A stretch of 64,000 nt of DNA from Hydrogenophaga pseudoflava NBRC 102511. GTDB lineage: Bacteria > Pseudomonadota > Gammaproteobacteria > Burkholderiales > Burkholderiaceae_C. Under the pieces are notes generated by a model. The model searched no databases. It was not told the origin of the DNA and saw only the letters and a list, made by a program, of their open reading frames with translations. Positions 50,118-58,473 of the stretch are shown piece by piece (the stretch's first letter is position 1; each line of letters starts with the position of its first letter). The stretch covers positions 62,001 to 126,000 of the forward strand of contig NZ_BCWQ01000011.1 in NCBI RefSeq assembly GCF_001592285.1, written 5' to 3'. The position numbers were made by a program, and so were the translations under genes.

Positions 50118-51326
50118 ATGAAGCCCCACACCTCAGCCCGAACCAAGCTGCCCGCCGCCATCTGGGTGCTGGGCTTCGTGAGCCTGCTCATGGACATCTC
50201 CTCCGAGATGATCCACAGCCTGCTGCCGCTGTTCATGGTGGGCACGCTGGGCGCGAGCGCGCTGGTGGTGGGTCTGGTGGAAGGGCTGGCCGAGGCGACG
50301 GCGCTGGTGGTCAAGGTGTTCTCGGGCGTGCTCAGCGACTGGTGGGGCCGGCGCAAGGGGCTGGCGGTGGCCGGCTACGCGCTGGGCGCGCTGAGCAAGC
50401 CGCTGTTCGCGCTGGCCCCGGGCATGGGCCTGGTGCTCACCGCGCGCCTGCTGGACCGCGTGGGCAAGGGCGTGCGCGGCGCGCCGCGCGACGCGCTGGT
50501 GGCCGATATCGCACCGCCGGACATGCGCGGCGCCGCCTTCGGCCTGCGCCAGTCGCTGGACACGGTGGGCGCCTTTCTCGGGCCGCTGCTGGCCGTTGGT
50601 CTGATGCTGCTGTGGGCCAACGACTTCCGCGCCGTGTTCTGGGTCGCCGTGGTGCCGGGCCTGCTGGCGGTGGCGCTGCTGGTGACCGGGGTGCGTGAAC
50701 CCGATCGGCCCGCGGGCCAGCGGCGCGACAACCCGATCCGGCGCGAGAACCTGCGCCGCCTGGGCGGCGGCTACTGGTGGGTGGTGGGCGTGGGCGCGGT
50801 GTTCACGCTGGCGCGCTTCAGCGAGGCCTTTCTGGTGCTGCGGGCCGAGCAGAGCGGTGTGCCGCTGGCCCTGGTGCCGCTGGTGATGGTGGCGATGAAC
50901 GGTGTGTACGCGGCCTCGGCCTATCCCTTCGGCCGGCTGGCCGACCGCATGGACCACCGCACGCTGCTGGCGCTGGGCCTGGTGGTGCTGATCGCGGCCG
51001 ATCTGGTGCTGGCCAGCGGCACGCACTGGTGGACGCTGCTGGCCGGTGTGGCGCTGTGGGGCGTACACATGGGCATGACGCAGGGCCTGCTGGCCACCAT
51101 GGTGGCCGACACGGCGCCGGCCGACCTGCGCGGCACGGCCTTCGGCTTCTTCAACCTGGTCAGCGGCGGGGCGCTGCTGCTGGCGAGCGTGGTGGCCGGT
51201 GTGCTGTGGGACCGGCTGGGCGCGTCCTTCACCTTCCACGCCGGCGCGGTGTTCAGCGCGCTGGCGCTGGGCGGCCTGCTGCTTCAGCGCTGTGCTTCGC
51301 CCGGGCCGGCCTCCCGGATCTCGTAG
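50118..51326 (+). CDS. Major facilitator superfamily transporter
   Basis: 402 aa, twelve helices. Cytosolic loop motif A variant SDWWGRRKGLAVAGY between helices 2 and 3, GKGVRGAPRDALVAD between helices 4 and 5 and the second-half equivalent GRLADRMDHRTLL. The RGAPRDAL and SSEMIHSLLPLF segments resemble a group of uncharacterised efflux-like MFS proteins (YajR/UhpT-distant). No substrate evidence. Its last 43 bp overlap the convergent MORN-like gene, so the end is tight. Confidence 0.87.
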   Translation: MKPHTSARTKLPAAIWVLGFVSLLMDISSEMIHSLLPLFMVGTLGASALVVGLVEGLAEATALVVKVFSGVLSDWWGRRKGLAVAGYALGALSKPLFALAPGMGLVLTARLLDRVGKGVRGAPRDALVADIAPPDMRGAAFGLRQSLDTVGAFLGPLLAVGLMLLWANDFRAVFWVAVVPGLLAVALLVTGVREPDRPAGQRRDNPIRRENLRRLGGGYWWVVGVGAVFTLARFSEAFLVLRAEQSGVPLALVPLVMVAMNGVYAASAYPFGRLADRMDHRTLLALGLVVLIAADLVLASGTHWWTLLAGVALWGVHMGMTQGLLATMVADTAPADLRGTAFGFFNLVSGGALLLASVVAGVLWDRLGASFTFHAGAVFSALALGGLLLQRCASPGPASRIS

Positions 51327-51868
51327 CCTTCGGCCGCAGCCTCCCGAAGGCAGTCGGCGTCGGGTGCGCACATCAGCACGGCGGCACCGTCGACGTAGAA
51401 CTGCTGCACCTCCACACCGTCGGACCCGACCGCGCGCCCGGTCTGGCGGATGGCGTCGAGCGAACCGTTCTGCGGATGCTCCAGAAACAGCTCGTTGAAC
51501 ACACCCTGTTCGACGCCGTGCTCGAACACACCTTCGACCACGTGCAACAGCCGGCCGTCGGCGGCAAACTGCTGCAGGCGGCCCCGGCCGTGCCAGCGGC
51601 CGTCGCGCACGGGGCCGGTGTAGCGCAGGCGGCTGCCGTCGGCGCGCACGAACTCCTGGATGCCGACGCCCTGGGCCAGGCCGTTGCGGCAGTCGCCGCT
51701 CCAGGTGGTGCTTTCGCCCGGCGGCGGGTCGGCCTCGGCGGTGATCCACATCGCGCAGCGGCCGTCGCGCGTGGGCAGGGTGTAGCCATTGGGGGCGGCG
51801 GCCTGGGCGCTGCCAAGGACTGAAAAAAGAAAAACCGCCAGAGCGGCCCGGGTGGTGTGGCGTTTCAT
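51284..51868 (-). CDS. Exported MORN-like repeat protein
   Basis: 194 aa. Signal peptide (AALAVFLFSVLGSAQA) then a domain with GDCRNGLAQGVGIQEF and YTGPVRDGRWHGRGRLQQF, which match MORN-type G.G...G.G repeats, and a C-terminal Cys pair (CAPDADC). Likely periplasmic. MORN repeats mediate lipid or protein contacts; no specific role is evident. Convergent overlap of 43 bp with the MFS gene. Confidence 0.7.
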   Translation of the reverse strand: MKRHTTRAALAVFLFSVLGSAQAAAPNGYTLPTRDGRCAMWITAEADPPPGESTTWSGDCRNGLAQGVGIQEFVRADGSRLRYTGPVRDGRWHGRGRLQQFAADGRLLHVVEGVFEHGVEQGVFNELFLEHPQNGSLDAIRQTGRAVGSDGVEVQQFYVDGAAVLMCAPDADCLREAAAEGYEIREAGPGEAQR

Positions 51869-51957
51869 GGGGACTCAGCCTGCGCGAGCAGGCCGCAGAG
51901 AAGCGCCGGATTATCCCGTTTCATCTTCAAGGCAGCCGGCCCCGCTACCATCGCCGC

Positions 51958-52917
51958 ATGCACTTCTTCGACGCCGACGCCACCCGCTCCGCCCTGCCCT
52001 TCGACCGCCTCATCCCCGCCCTGCGCGAACGCTTCGCGGGCGGCTGCGAGGCGCCACCGCGCCATGTGCACGAGATCGTCAACCCGCTGGGCGAGGCCGG
52101 CCAGGACGCCGCCGGCCGGCGCGTGACCTCGCTGATCATGCCGGCCTGGATTCCGGGCAAGCACTACGGCGTGAAGATCGTCAACATCGCGCCCGGCAAC
52201 GCGCGCCGCGGCCTGCCCGGCCTGCACGCCACCTACCTGCTGTTCGACGCACGCACCGGCGTGCCGCTGGCGCAGATGGATGGCGACGTCATCACCGCGC
52301 GCCGCACCGCGGCGGCCTCCGCGCTGGCGGGTTCCTACCTGGCGCGCGAGGAGGCCAAGCACCTGGTGCTGGTGGGCGCGGGGCGCGTGGCGCGGCTGCT
52401 GCCCGCGGCCTGGAAGACCGTGCGCCCGATCGAACACGTCACCGTGTGGGCGCGGCGCGAGAGCGAGGCGCAGGCGCTGGCGGCGCAGCTCACGCGCGAA
52501 GGCTTCTCGGCCAGCGCCACCACCGACCTGCCCGGCGCCTGCGCCTCGGCCGACATCGTCAGCTGCGCCACCATGGCCAACGAGCCGGTGGTGCGCGGCA
52601 GCTGGCTCGCGCCGGGCGCCCACCTGGACCTGATCGGCTCGTTCACCCCCGCCATGCGCGAGGCCGACGACGCCTGCTTCGAGCACGCACGGGTGTTCGT
52701 CGACACCGACGAGGCACTCACCAAGAGCGGCGACCTGCTGGTGCCGATGCAGCACGGCGTGTTCAGCGCCAACGAGGTGCGCGGCACGCTGACCACGCTC
52801 TCGCGCGGCGTCGCCATCGGCCGCAAGAGCGCGGGCGAACGCACCGTGTTCAAGTCGGTCGGCAACGCGCTGGAAGACCTGGCCGCCGCGATTCTGGTGA
52901 GCGAGTCGCGCGGCTGA
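51958..52917 (+). CDS. Ornithine cyclodeaminase / mu-crystallin family reductase
   Basis: 319 aa. N-terminal RHVHEIVN and VTSLIMPAWIPGKHYGVKIVNIAPGN (substrate loop with Lys), a DGDVITARRTAAASALAGSYLAR helix, and a Rossmann motif LVGAGRVARLLPAAW. The family reduces cyclic imino acids such as delta-1-pyrroline-2-carboxylate or deaminates ornithine to proline. The glycine-rich loop reads GAGRVA rather than GTGAQA. With putA elsewhere in the window, an imino-acid role is reasonable, but there is no operon partner. Confidence 0.82.
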   Translation: MHFFDADATRSALPFDRLIPALRERFAGGCEAPPRHVHEIVNPLGEAGQDAAGRRVTSLIMPAWIPGKHYGVKIVNIAPGNARRGLPGLHATYLLFDARTGVPLAQMDGDVITARRTAAASALAGSYLAREEAKHLVLVGAGRVARLLPAAWKTVRPIEHVTVWARRESEAQALAAQLTREGFSASATTDLPGACASADIVSCATMANEPVVRGSWLAPGAHLDLIGSFTPAMREADDACFEHARVFVDTDEALTKSGDLLVPMQHGVFSANEVRGTLTTLSRGVAIGRKSAGERTVFKSVGNALEDLAAAILVSESRG

Positions 52918-52970
52918 GACCGTCACCCGCGCTGGCCGCAGGGTCAAGGACCCGACCGGACAATGCCGCC

Positions 52971-53549
52971 ATGACGCTGAACCGCCGCACTGTCCTGGCA
53001 CTGGGTGCCGCCCTCACCGCCCCGCTCGGGTCCGTGGCCCACGCCCAGACCACCCGCCCCGCCGCCTGCCCGCCCCTGCTCGCACACCGTTTCCCGCGCC
53101 TGCAGGACGAAGCACCGCAGGAGCTGTGCCAGTACGCGGGCCAGGTGCTGCTGGTGGTGAACACCGCCAGCTACTGCGGCTTCACGCGGCAGTACGAAGG
53201 GCTGGAAGCGCTGCACGCGAAGTACGCGGCGCGCGGCCTGGTGGTGATGGGGTTTCCGTCCAACGACTTCGGCCAGCAGGAGCCGGGCGACGCGAAGCAG
53301 ATCGCCGAGCTGTGCTTCAACACCTACGGCGTGAAGTTCCCGATGTTCGCCAAGACCGTGGTCAAGGGCGCCGGGCGCAATGCGTTCTACGAGCAGCTGG
53401 CCAGGGCCACCGGTGCTGCGCCGCGCTGGAACTTCCACAAGTACCTGGTGGCGCGCGACGGCCAGACCGTGCGCAGCTTCGCCAGCGAGGTGGAGCCCGG
53501 CAGTGCACCGCTGATACAGGCGATCGAGGCGGCGCTCAAAACCGGCTGA
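52971..53549 (+). CDS. Exported glutathione peroxidase-like thiol peroxidase
   Basis: 192 aa. A twin-arginine-like signal NRRTVLALGAALTAPLGSVAHA precedes the peroxidase. Catalytic motif VVNTASYCGFTRQYEGLEALH (Cys in place of selenocysteine) with FPSNDFGQQEPG and the WNFHKYLV triad residues. It destroys peroxides, probably at the expense of thioredoxin rather than glutathione as usual for Cys homologues. Export puts it in the periplasm, unlike the ordinary cytosolic BtuE/GPx. It converges with the MarR gene with 11 bp between. Confidence 0.87.
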   Translation: MTLNRRTVLALGAALTAPLGSVAHAQTTRPAACPPLLAHRFPRLQDEAPQELCQYAGQVLLVVNTASYCGFTRQYEGLEALHAKYAARGLVVMGFPSNDFGQQEPGDAKQIAELCFNTYGVKFPMFAKTVVKGAGRNAFYEQLARATGAAPRWNFHKYLVARDGQTVRSFASEVEPGSAPLIQAIEAALKTG

Positions 53550-53560
53550 CCTGAGGCGGT

Positions 53561-54064
53561 TCAGTCGGGCGCGTCTTCGAGGGGCGGCAGCAGGTCGCCT
53601 CCTGGGTTCAACCGCGAAGCGCTGGCCTGCAGCCGCGCCATCAGTTCGCTGAACCGCCGGCGCTCCGCGTCGCTGAACGGGGAGAGCAGCTCGCGCTGGA
53701 TCGCCGCGATGCGCGGGAACACCTCGCCATACACGCGCCGCCCCTCGTCGGTCAGGTACACGTGCACCTCGCGCCGGTCCGACGGCTTGGGTTCGCGCCG
53801 CAGCAGGCCCTTGTCCGCCAGGCTGGTGATGGCGCGCGAGGTGCGGGCGCGGTCGAGCATGGCGCGCACCGCCAGTTCGGACGACTGCACACCCTCCACG
53901 TCGGCCAGGCAGGACAGCACGCGCCACTCGCGCCGCGTGATGCCGTAGTCGCGCTCGCACATGCGCACCACCAGTGGCCCGGCCGTGGCGTGGATGCGGT
54001 AGAGGCGGTAGAGCAGCAGGTCGTTCTGCTGCTGCGGGTGCTGGAGCGGGTCGTCGGCGCTCAT
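53561..54064 (-). CDS. MarR family regulator
   Basis: 167 aa winged-helix regulator (ITRREWRVLSCLADVEGVQSSELAVRAMLDRARTSRAITSLADKGLLRREPKPSDRREVHVYLTDEGRRV). The DRREVHVYLTDEG wing is typical. Divergent from the Bug/sulfatase genes with 132 bp between, containing palindromes of MarR type, so it likely represses or activates them in response to an aromatic or carboxylate signal (inference). The ATG at 54064 aligns with the family; an upstream in-frame ATG at 54142 also exists. A long frame continuing upstream is antisense to the Bug genes. Confidence 0.87.
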   Translation of the reverse strand: MSADDPLQHPQQQNDLLLYRLYRIHATAGPLVVRMCERDYGITRREWRVLSCLADVEGVQSSELAVRAMLDRARTSRAITSLADKGLLRREPKPSDRREVHVYLTDEGRRVYGEVFPRIAAIQRELLSPFSDAERRRFSELMARLQASASRLNPGGDLLPPLEDAPD

Positions 54065-54166
54065 GGGTGGCGGGTCGGCAGAGGGCTCAGGGAAAACACC
54101 GGGAACGATTGATTTCTGCAATTGATTGTCGCTGCCTAGCATGCGGACCTGCAGCGGGGCAAACCC

Positions 54167-54184
54167 GTTTGACATACGACAAAC
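54167..54184. promoter_or_regulatory. Candidate MarR operator upstream of Bug genes
   Basis: GTTTGACATACGACAAAC is an 18-bp imperfect palindrome with GTTTG/CAAAC arms, 12 bp before the tctC-like ATG. Two direct ATTGATT words at 54107-54129 sit nearer the MarR start. Either could be the operator. Confidence 0.4.
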
Positions 54185-54196
54185 CGGAGACACGCC

Positions 54197-55162
54197 ATGA
54201 ACAAACGCCACCTGCTGGGCGCCGCCGCCGCGCTCGCCACCCTCGGTGCCCTGCCCCTGCCCGCGCTGGCGCAGGACAAGCCGCCCCTGAAGATCGTCGT
54301 GGGCTTTCCGCCCGGCGGTTCGGCCGACCTGCTCGCGCGCCTGCTGGCCGAGGGCCTGAAGAACGACTTCTCGTCGGTGATCGTGGAGAACAAGCCCGGC
54401 GCGGGCGGCCGCATCGCGCTCTCTCATGTCAAGCGCGCACCCGCCGACGGCCAGACCGTGGTGCTGCTGCCCAGCGGGCCGATGGTGCTGTTCCCGCACG
54501 TCTACAAGAAGCTGGACTACGACGCGGTGGCCGACTTCACGCCGATCTCGCAGATCGCGCACTTCCAGTTCAGCGTGGTGGCCGGCCCGGCCGCAGGCGC
54601 CAAGAGCGTGGCCGAGATGCTGGCCAAGGCCAAGGCCGCGCCCGGCAGCGCCACCTACGGCACGCCCGGCTCGGGCACGCTGCCGCACTTCATGGGCGTG
54701 ATGTTCGGCCAGAAGGCCGGCGCCGAACTGACCCACGTGCCCTTCCAGGGCGGCGGCCCGGCCAACACCGCGCTGCTGGGCGGCCACATCCAGTACAAGT
54801 TCGACGTGGTCACCGAGACCGCCGAGCTGCACCGCTCGGGCAAGGTGCGCATCCTCGCCGTGACCGGCGCGCAGCGCGACCCGCAGGTGCCCGAAGTGCC
54901 CACGCTCAAGGAACAGGGCGTGGACATGGTCGCCACCGCCTGGTTCGCCATGTACGGCCCGGCCGGGCTCAAGCCCGAGGTGCGCGACATGATCAGCGCC
55001 GCCGTGGCCAAGGCGGTGCGCACGCCCACGCTGCGCGCCAAGCTGGTCGAGCAGGGCTACGAGCCGGTGGGCTCCACATCGGCCGAACTGGCCGCCGCGC
55101 AGGCCGCCGACCTCAAGCGCTGGGAAGGCCCGATCAAGGCCACCGGCGTGCAGCTGGACTGA
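54197..55162 (+). CDS. Bug/TctC family periplasmic binding protein, copy 1
   Basis: 321 aa. Signal peptide ends LPALAQ; mature part begins PLKIVVGFPPGGSADLLARLLAEGL, the Bug family (PF03401) opening, and continues with VVENKPGAGGRIALSH-type and VPFQGGGPANTALLGG blocks. Binds an organic acid or other carboxylate for a tripartite tricarboxylate transporter, but no TctA/TctB membrane genes are near, as is common for Bug proteins. Followed by a second Bug gene after 27 bp. Confidence 0.9.
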   Translation: MNKRHLLGAAAALATLGALPLPALAQDKPPLKIVVGFPPGGSADLLARLLAEGLKNDFSSVIVENKPGAGGRIALSHVKRAPADGQTVVLLPSGPMVLFPHVYKKLDYDAVADFTPISQIAHFQFSVVAGPAAGAKSVAEMLAKAKAAPGSATYGTPGSGTLPHFMGVMFGQKAGAELTHVPFQGGGPANTALLGGHIQYKFDVVTETAELHRSGKVRILAVTGAQRDPQVPEVPTLKEQGVDMVATAWFAMYGPAGLKPEVRDMISAAVAKAVRTPTLRAKLVEQGYEPVGSTSAELAAAQAADLKRWEGPIKATGVQLD

Positions 55163-55189
55163 CCTTCCCGTTTTTTTCTCAGGATTTCC

Positions 55190-56164
55190 ATGAACCGCTT
55201 CCGTCGCCACACCGTGGCCGCGCTCGCCTGCGCGGCCCTTCTGCCCTTCGCCGCGTCGCACGCCCAGGCCCCGGCCTGGCCCGCCAAACCCGTCACCTTC
55301 GTCAACAACTTCCCGCCCGGCGGCCCGTCGGACCTGCTGGCGCGTTCGGTCGCCGCCGTGCTGCAGGCGGGCCTCAAGCAGCCCTTCGTGGTGGAGAACA
55401 AGGCCGGTGCCAGCGGCAACATCGGCGCGGCGCAGGTGGCCAAGGCCGCGCCCGACGGCCACACCGTGCTGGTCGGCATCGACACCACGTTCACCATCAA
55501 CCCGCACCTGTACCCGACCATGCCGTTCAAGCCGGGGGACCTCAAACCGGTGGTGATCATGGCCTCGTCGGGCCTGCTGCTGGGGGTGAACCCCGGCACT
55601 GGCATCAAGAGCTTTGGCGACCTGCTGAGCCAGGGCCGCAGCAAAGGCCTGAGCTTCAGTTCGGCCGGCAACGGCAGCCCGGGCCACCTGGCGGCGGCCA
55701 CGCTCGGCAACAGCACGCCGGTCAAGGCCCTGCACGTGCCCTACCGCGGCAACACGCCGGCCGTGACCGCCATTCTCAGCGGCGAGGTGGACGGCGGCAT
55801 CCTGGCCACGCCCGGCATGCTGCCGCATGTGCAGAGCGGCCGGATCACTGCGTTGGCCGTCACCAGCGCGCGCCGCTCGCAGCTGGCGCCGCAGCTGCCC
55901 ACGGTGGCCGAGCTGGGCTTCAAGGCGCTCGAATCCGAGGTGCTGTACCTGGTGATGGTGCCGGCCGCCACGCCCGACACCGTGGTGCAGACCCTGGCCA
56001 AGGGCATCACCGACGCGCTGCAGCGGCCCGACGTGAAAGAACGCATGAAGAGCCTGGACCTGTTCTTCGAAGGCCAGACCGGCGCCGCCGCGGCCCAGCG
56101 GCTGGCCGACCTGAACACGCGCTACGGCCAGATCGTGCGCGCCACCGGCATGAAGGCGGACTGA
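55190..56164 (+). CDS. Bug/TctC family periplasmic binding protein, copy 2
   Basis: 324 aa. Signal peptide to ASHAQA, then KPVTFVNNFPPGGPSDLLARSVA, VVENKAGASGNIGAAQVAKAAPDGH and VPYRGNTPAVTAILSGEVDGG. Sequence differs enough from copy 1 to suggest another ligand. Stop TGA is one base before an ATG at 56166 that runs in frame into the sulfatase. Confidence 0.9.
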   Translation: MNRFRRHTVAALACAALLPFAASHAQAPAWPAKPVTFVNNFPPGGPSDLLARSVAAVLQAGLKQPFVVENKAGASGNIGAAQVAKAAPDGHTVLVGIDTTFTINPHLYPTMPFKPGDLKPVVIMASSGLLLGVNPGTGIKSFGDLLSQGRSKGLSFSSAGNGSPGHLAAATLGNSTPVKALHVPYRGNTPAVTAILSGEVDGGILATPGMLPHVQSGRITALAVTSARRSQLAPQLPTVAELGFKALESEVLYLVMVPAATPDTVVQTLAKGITDALQRPDVKERMKSLDLFFEGQTGAAAAQRLADLNTRYGQIVRATGMKAD

Positions 56165-56172
56165 GATGAACC

Positions 56173-56255
56173 TGCCCCCACGCTCCCCCGCTGCGCGCGG
56201 TCCGCTGCCCCCCGAGGGGGGCGTCAGTGCCTTCGGGCGGCCGGGCGCCACTGAC
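56173..56255. repeat. REP-like element at the sulfatase start
   Basis: Second-best copy of the element. Stem 1 pairs CCCCCC with GGGGGG around GA (56208-56221). Stem 2 pairs GTCAGTG (56223-56229) with CACTGAC (56249-56255). The last paired base abuts the ATG at 56256. The upstream CCCCACGCTCCCCCGCTGCGCG stretch matches the putA copy. Confidence 0.8.
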
Positions 56256-57581
56256 ATGAAACGTCCCAACATCATCTACATCGTCAGCGACGACCTGGGC
56301 TACGCCGACCTGGGCTGCTACGGCGGCCGGCCCGCCGGCTTCGGCGCGGTGTCGCCGAACATCGACGCCCTGGCCGCCGGCGGCCTGCGCCTGACCGAGG
56401 GCTACAGCAACTCGCCCGTGTGTTCGCCCACGCGCTTTGCCATGGCCACCATGCGCTGGCAGTACCGGCTGCGCGGCGCGCTGGAAGAGCCCATCAACAG
56501 CCGCAGCAAGGGCAGCGACACGCTGGGCCTGCCCCCCGAGATCCCCACCCTGCCCTCGCTGCTGAAGGACGCCGGCTACCGCACCGCGCTGATCGGCAAA
56601 TGGCACCTGGGCTACCCGCCGCACTTCGGCCCGCTGCGCTCGGGTTACGAGGAGTTCTTCGGCATCATGGCTGGCGGGGTGGATTACTTCACCCACTGCT
56701 CGTCCAGCGGCGACCACGACCTCTACATCGGCGACGAGACTCACAAGGAGGTCGGCTACCTGACCGACGTGTTCTCCAACAAGGCGGTGGAACACGTGAA
56801 GGCGCGCGCTGCCGAGGCCCGCGCCGGCACGCCGTTTTTCCTGAGCCTGCACTACACCGCGCCGCACTGGCCCTGGGAGACGCGCGACGACGCGCACGTG
56901 GCGCCCGAGGTGGCCAAGAACCTGTTCCACCTGCACGGCGGCAGCGTCGAGGCCTACCGCCGCATGATCCACCACATGGACGAAGGCATCGGCTGGCTGG
57001 TGGCGGCGCTGCGCGAGGAAGGCCTGCTGGAGGACACGCTGATCGTCTTCACCAGCGACAACGGCGGCGAGCGCTTCAGCGACAACTGGCCGCTGGTGGG
57101 CGGCAAGATGGACCTGACCGAAGGCGGCATCCGCGTGCCCTGGATCGCCCACTGGCCCGCCGTGGTCCCGGCCGGTTCGGTCAGCGGACAACACTGCCTG
57201 ACCATGGACTGGTCGGCCACCATGCTCGAACTCGGCGGCGGCCAGCCCCACCCCGACTACCCGCTGGACGGCGTGTCGCTGGCGGCGCTGCTGCACGACC
57301 CGGCCCACCGCTTCGAGCGGCCCATGGCCTGGCGCATGAACCACCGGGGCCAGCGCGCGCTGCGCGAGGGCGACTGGAAGTACCTGATGGTGGACGGCCA
57401 CGAGTACCTGTTCAACATCGCCGCCGACGCGCGCGAGCGCGCCAACCGCGCGCCGCTGGAACCGCAGCGCCTGGCCGACATGCGCCAGCGCTGGCTGGAC
57501 TGGGACGCCAGCCTGCCGCCGATTCCGGCCGACGCCACGGTGAGTCTGGGCTACGGCGCCAAGGACATGCCCCAGCGCTGA
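56256..57581 (+). CDS. Type I sulfatase
   Basis: 441 aa. Metal site NIIYIVSDDLGYADLGCYGG (Asp12, Asp13), formylglycine motif CSPTR with Cys56 in the required position, GKWHLGYPPHFGP and TSDNGGERFSDNWPLVGGK. Hydrolyses a sulfate ester after Cys is matured by an FGE or anSME enzyme, not seen nearby. No signal peptide, so probably cytosolic with substrate imported by the Bug proteins (inference). Homology fits the ATG at 56256, but it has no ribosome site and sits at the foot of a hairpin. The ATG at 56166, next to the previous stop, would translate the REP element as a 30-residue leader. Confidence 0.85.
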   Translation: MKRPNIIYIVSDDLGYADLGCYGGRPAGFGAVSPNIDALAAGGLRLTEGYSNSPVCSPTRFAMATMRWQYRLRGALEEPINSRSKGSDTLGLPPEIPTLPSLLKDAGYRTALIGKWHLGYPPHFGPLRSGYEEFFGIMAGGVDYFTHCSSSGDHDLYIGDETHKEVGYLTDVFSNKAVEHVKARAAEARAGTPFFLSLHYTAPHWPWETRDDAHVAPEVAKNLFHLHGGSVEAYRRMIHHMDEGIGWLVAALREEGLLEDTLIVFTSDNGGERFSDNWPLVGGKMDLTEGGIRVPWIAHWPAVVPAGSVSGQHCLTMDWSATMLELGGGQPHPDYPLDGVSLAALLHDPAHRFERPMAWRMNHRGQRALREGDWKYLMVDGHEYLFNIAADARERANRAPLEPQRLADMRQRWLDWDASLPPIPADATVSLGYGAKDMPQR

Positions 57582-57657
57582 CCCACGGTTCGCCACCGCC
57601 CGGTAGCATCGGTGCTGGCCGACGGCTGGATCGGCCCCCGACGCAAGGAGCTGCACC

Positions 57658-58473
57658 ATGTCCCGTCTGCCCACCTACTACCTCTCGCACGGCGGCGGCC
57701 CCTGGCCCTGGATGCGCGAGCAGACCGGCGGCCGCTACGACCGGCTCGAAGCCTCGCTGCAGGCCATGGCCCAGGCCCACCAGGGCCAGGTGCGCGCCAT
57801 CCTGATGGTCACCGCGCACTGGGAGACGCCCGACTTCACGCTGTCGTCCTCGCCCCAGCCGGGCATGCTCTACGACTACTACGGCTTCCCGCCCCACACC
57901 TACCAGGTCCACTACCGCGCGCCCGGCTCGCCCGAGCTGGCGCAGCACGCGCTGGAGCTTCTGCAGGCCGGCGGCGCTACGGCCCACCTGGACCCCGAAC
58001 GCGGCTTCGACCACGGCACCTTCTCGGCCTTGCAGGCCGCCTACCCCGAGGCGCAGATTCCGGTGGTGCAGCTCTCGGTGCTGCAGAGCTTCGACCCCGC
58101 CGCCCACATCGCCGCCGGCCGCCTGCTGGCGCCGCTGCGCGACGAAGGCGTGCTCATCATCGGCAGCGGCCTGAGCTACCACAACCTGCGCCTGCTCAAC
58201 GCGGCCGGCACCGTGCCCTCGCAGCAGTTCGACGCCTGGCTGCAGCAGACACTGACCGCGGCCACACCCGACGAGCGCGAAGCGCAGCTGCTGCAATGGG
58301 AGCAGGCACCATCGGCACGCATCGCGCATGCGCGCGAAGACCACCTGATCCCGCTGATGGTGGCGGTGGGCGCGGCGCACGACGAGGCCGGCACCTGCGT
58401 TTACCACGAGGACCTGTTCATGGGCGTGGTGGCGGCTTCGAGTTTCCGCTTCGGGGCGGTGGCGGCCGGCTGA
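57658..58473 (+). CDS. DODA-type class III extradiol dioxygenase
   Basis: 271 aa. LPTYYLSHGGGPWPWM (His near 11), LMVTAHWETPDFTLSS, DHGTFSALQAAYPEAQIPVVQLSV and HLIPLMVAVGAAHDE give the LigB/DODA metal-ligand histidines. Relatives include 4,5-DOPA dioxygenase and E. coli YgiD. An Fe(II) or zinc active site opens catechols. Its last 73 bp overlap the convergent LysR gene on the other strand. The substrate is unknown. Confidence 0.88.
   Translation: MSRLPTYYLSHGGGPWPWMREQTGGRYDRLEASLQAMAQAHQGQVRAILMVTAHWETPDFTLSSSPQPGMLYDYYGFPPHTYQVHYRAPGSPELAQHALELLQAGGATAHLDPERGFDHGTFSALQAAYPEAQIPVVQLSVLQSFDPAAHIAAGRLLAPLRDEGVLIIGSGLSYHNLRLLNAAGTVPSQQFDAWLQQTLTAATPDEREAQLLQWEQAPSARIAHAREDHLIPLMVAVGAAHDEAGTCVYHEDLFMGVVAASSFRFGAVAAG

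Noticed and set aside
53561-56275. A 904-codon minus-strand frame from the MarR gene through the Bug genes
   Set aside because: Only the first 167 codons from 54064 match a family; the remainder is antisense to two Bug proteins with signal peptides and clear motifs.
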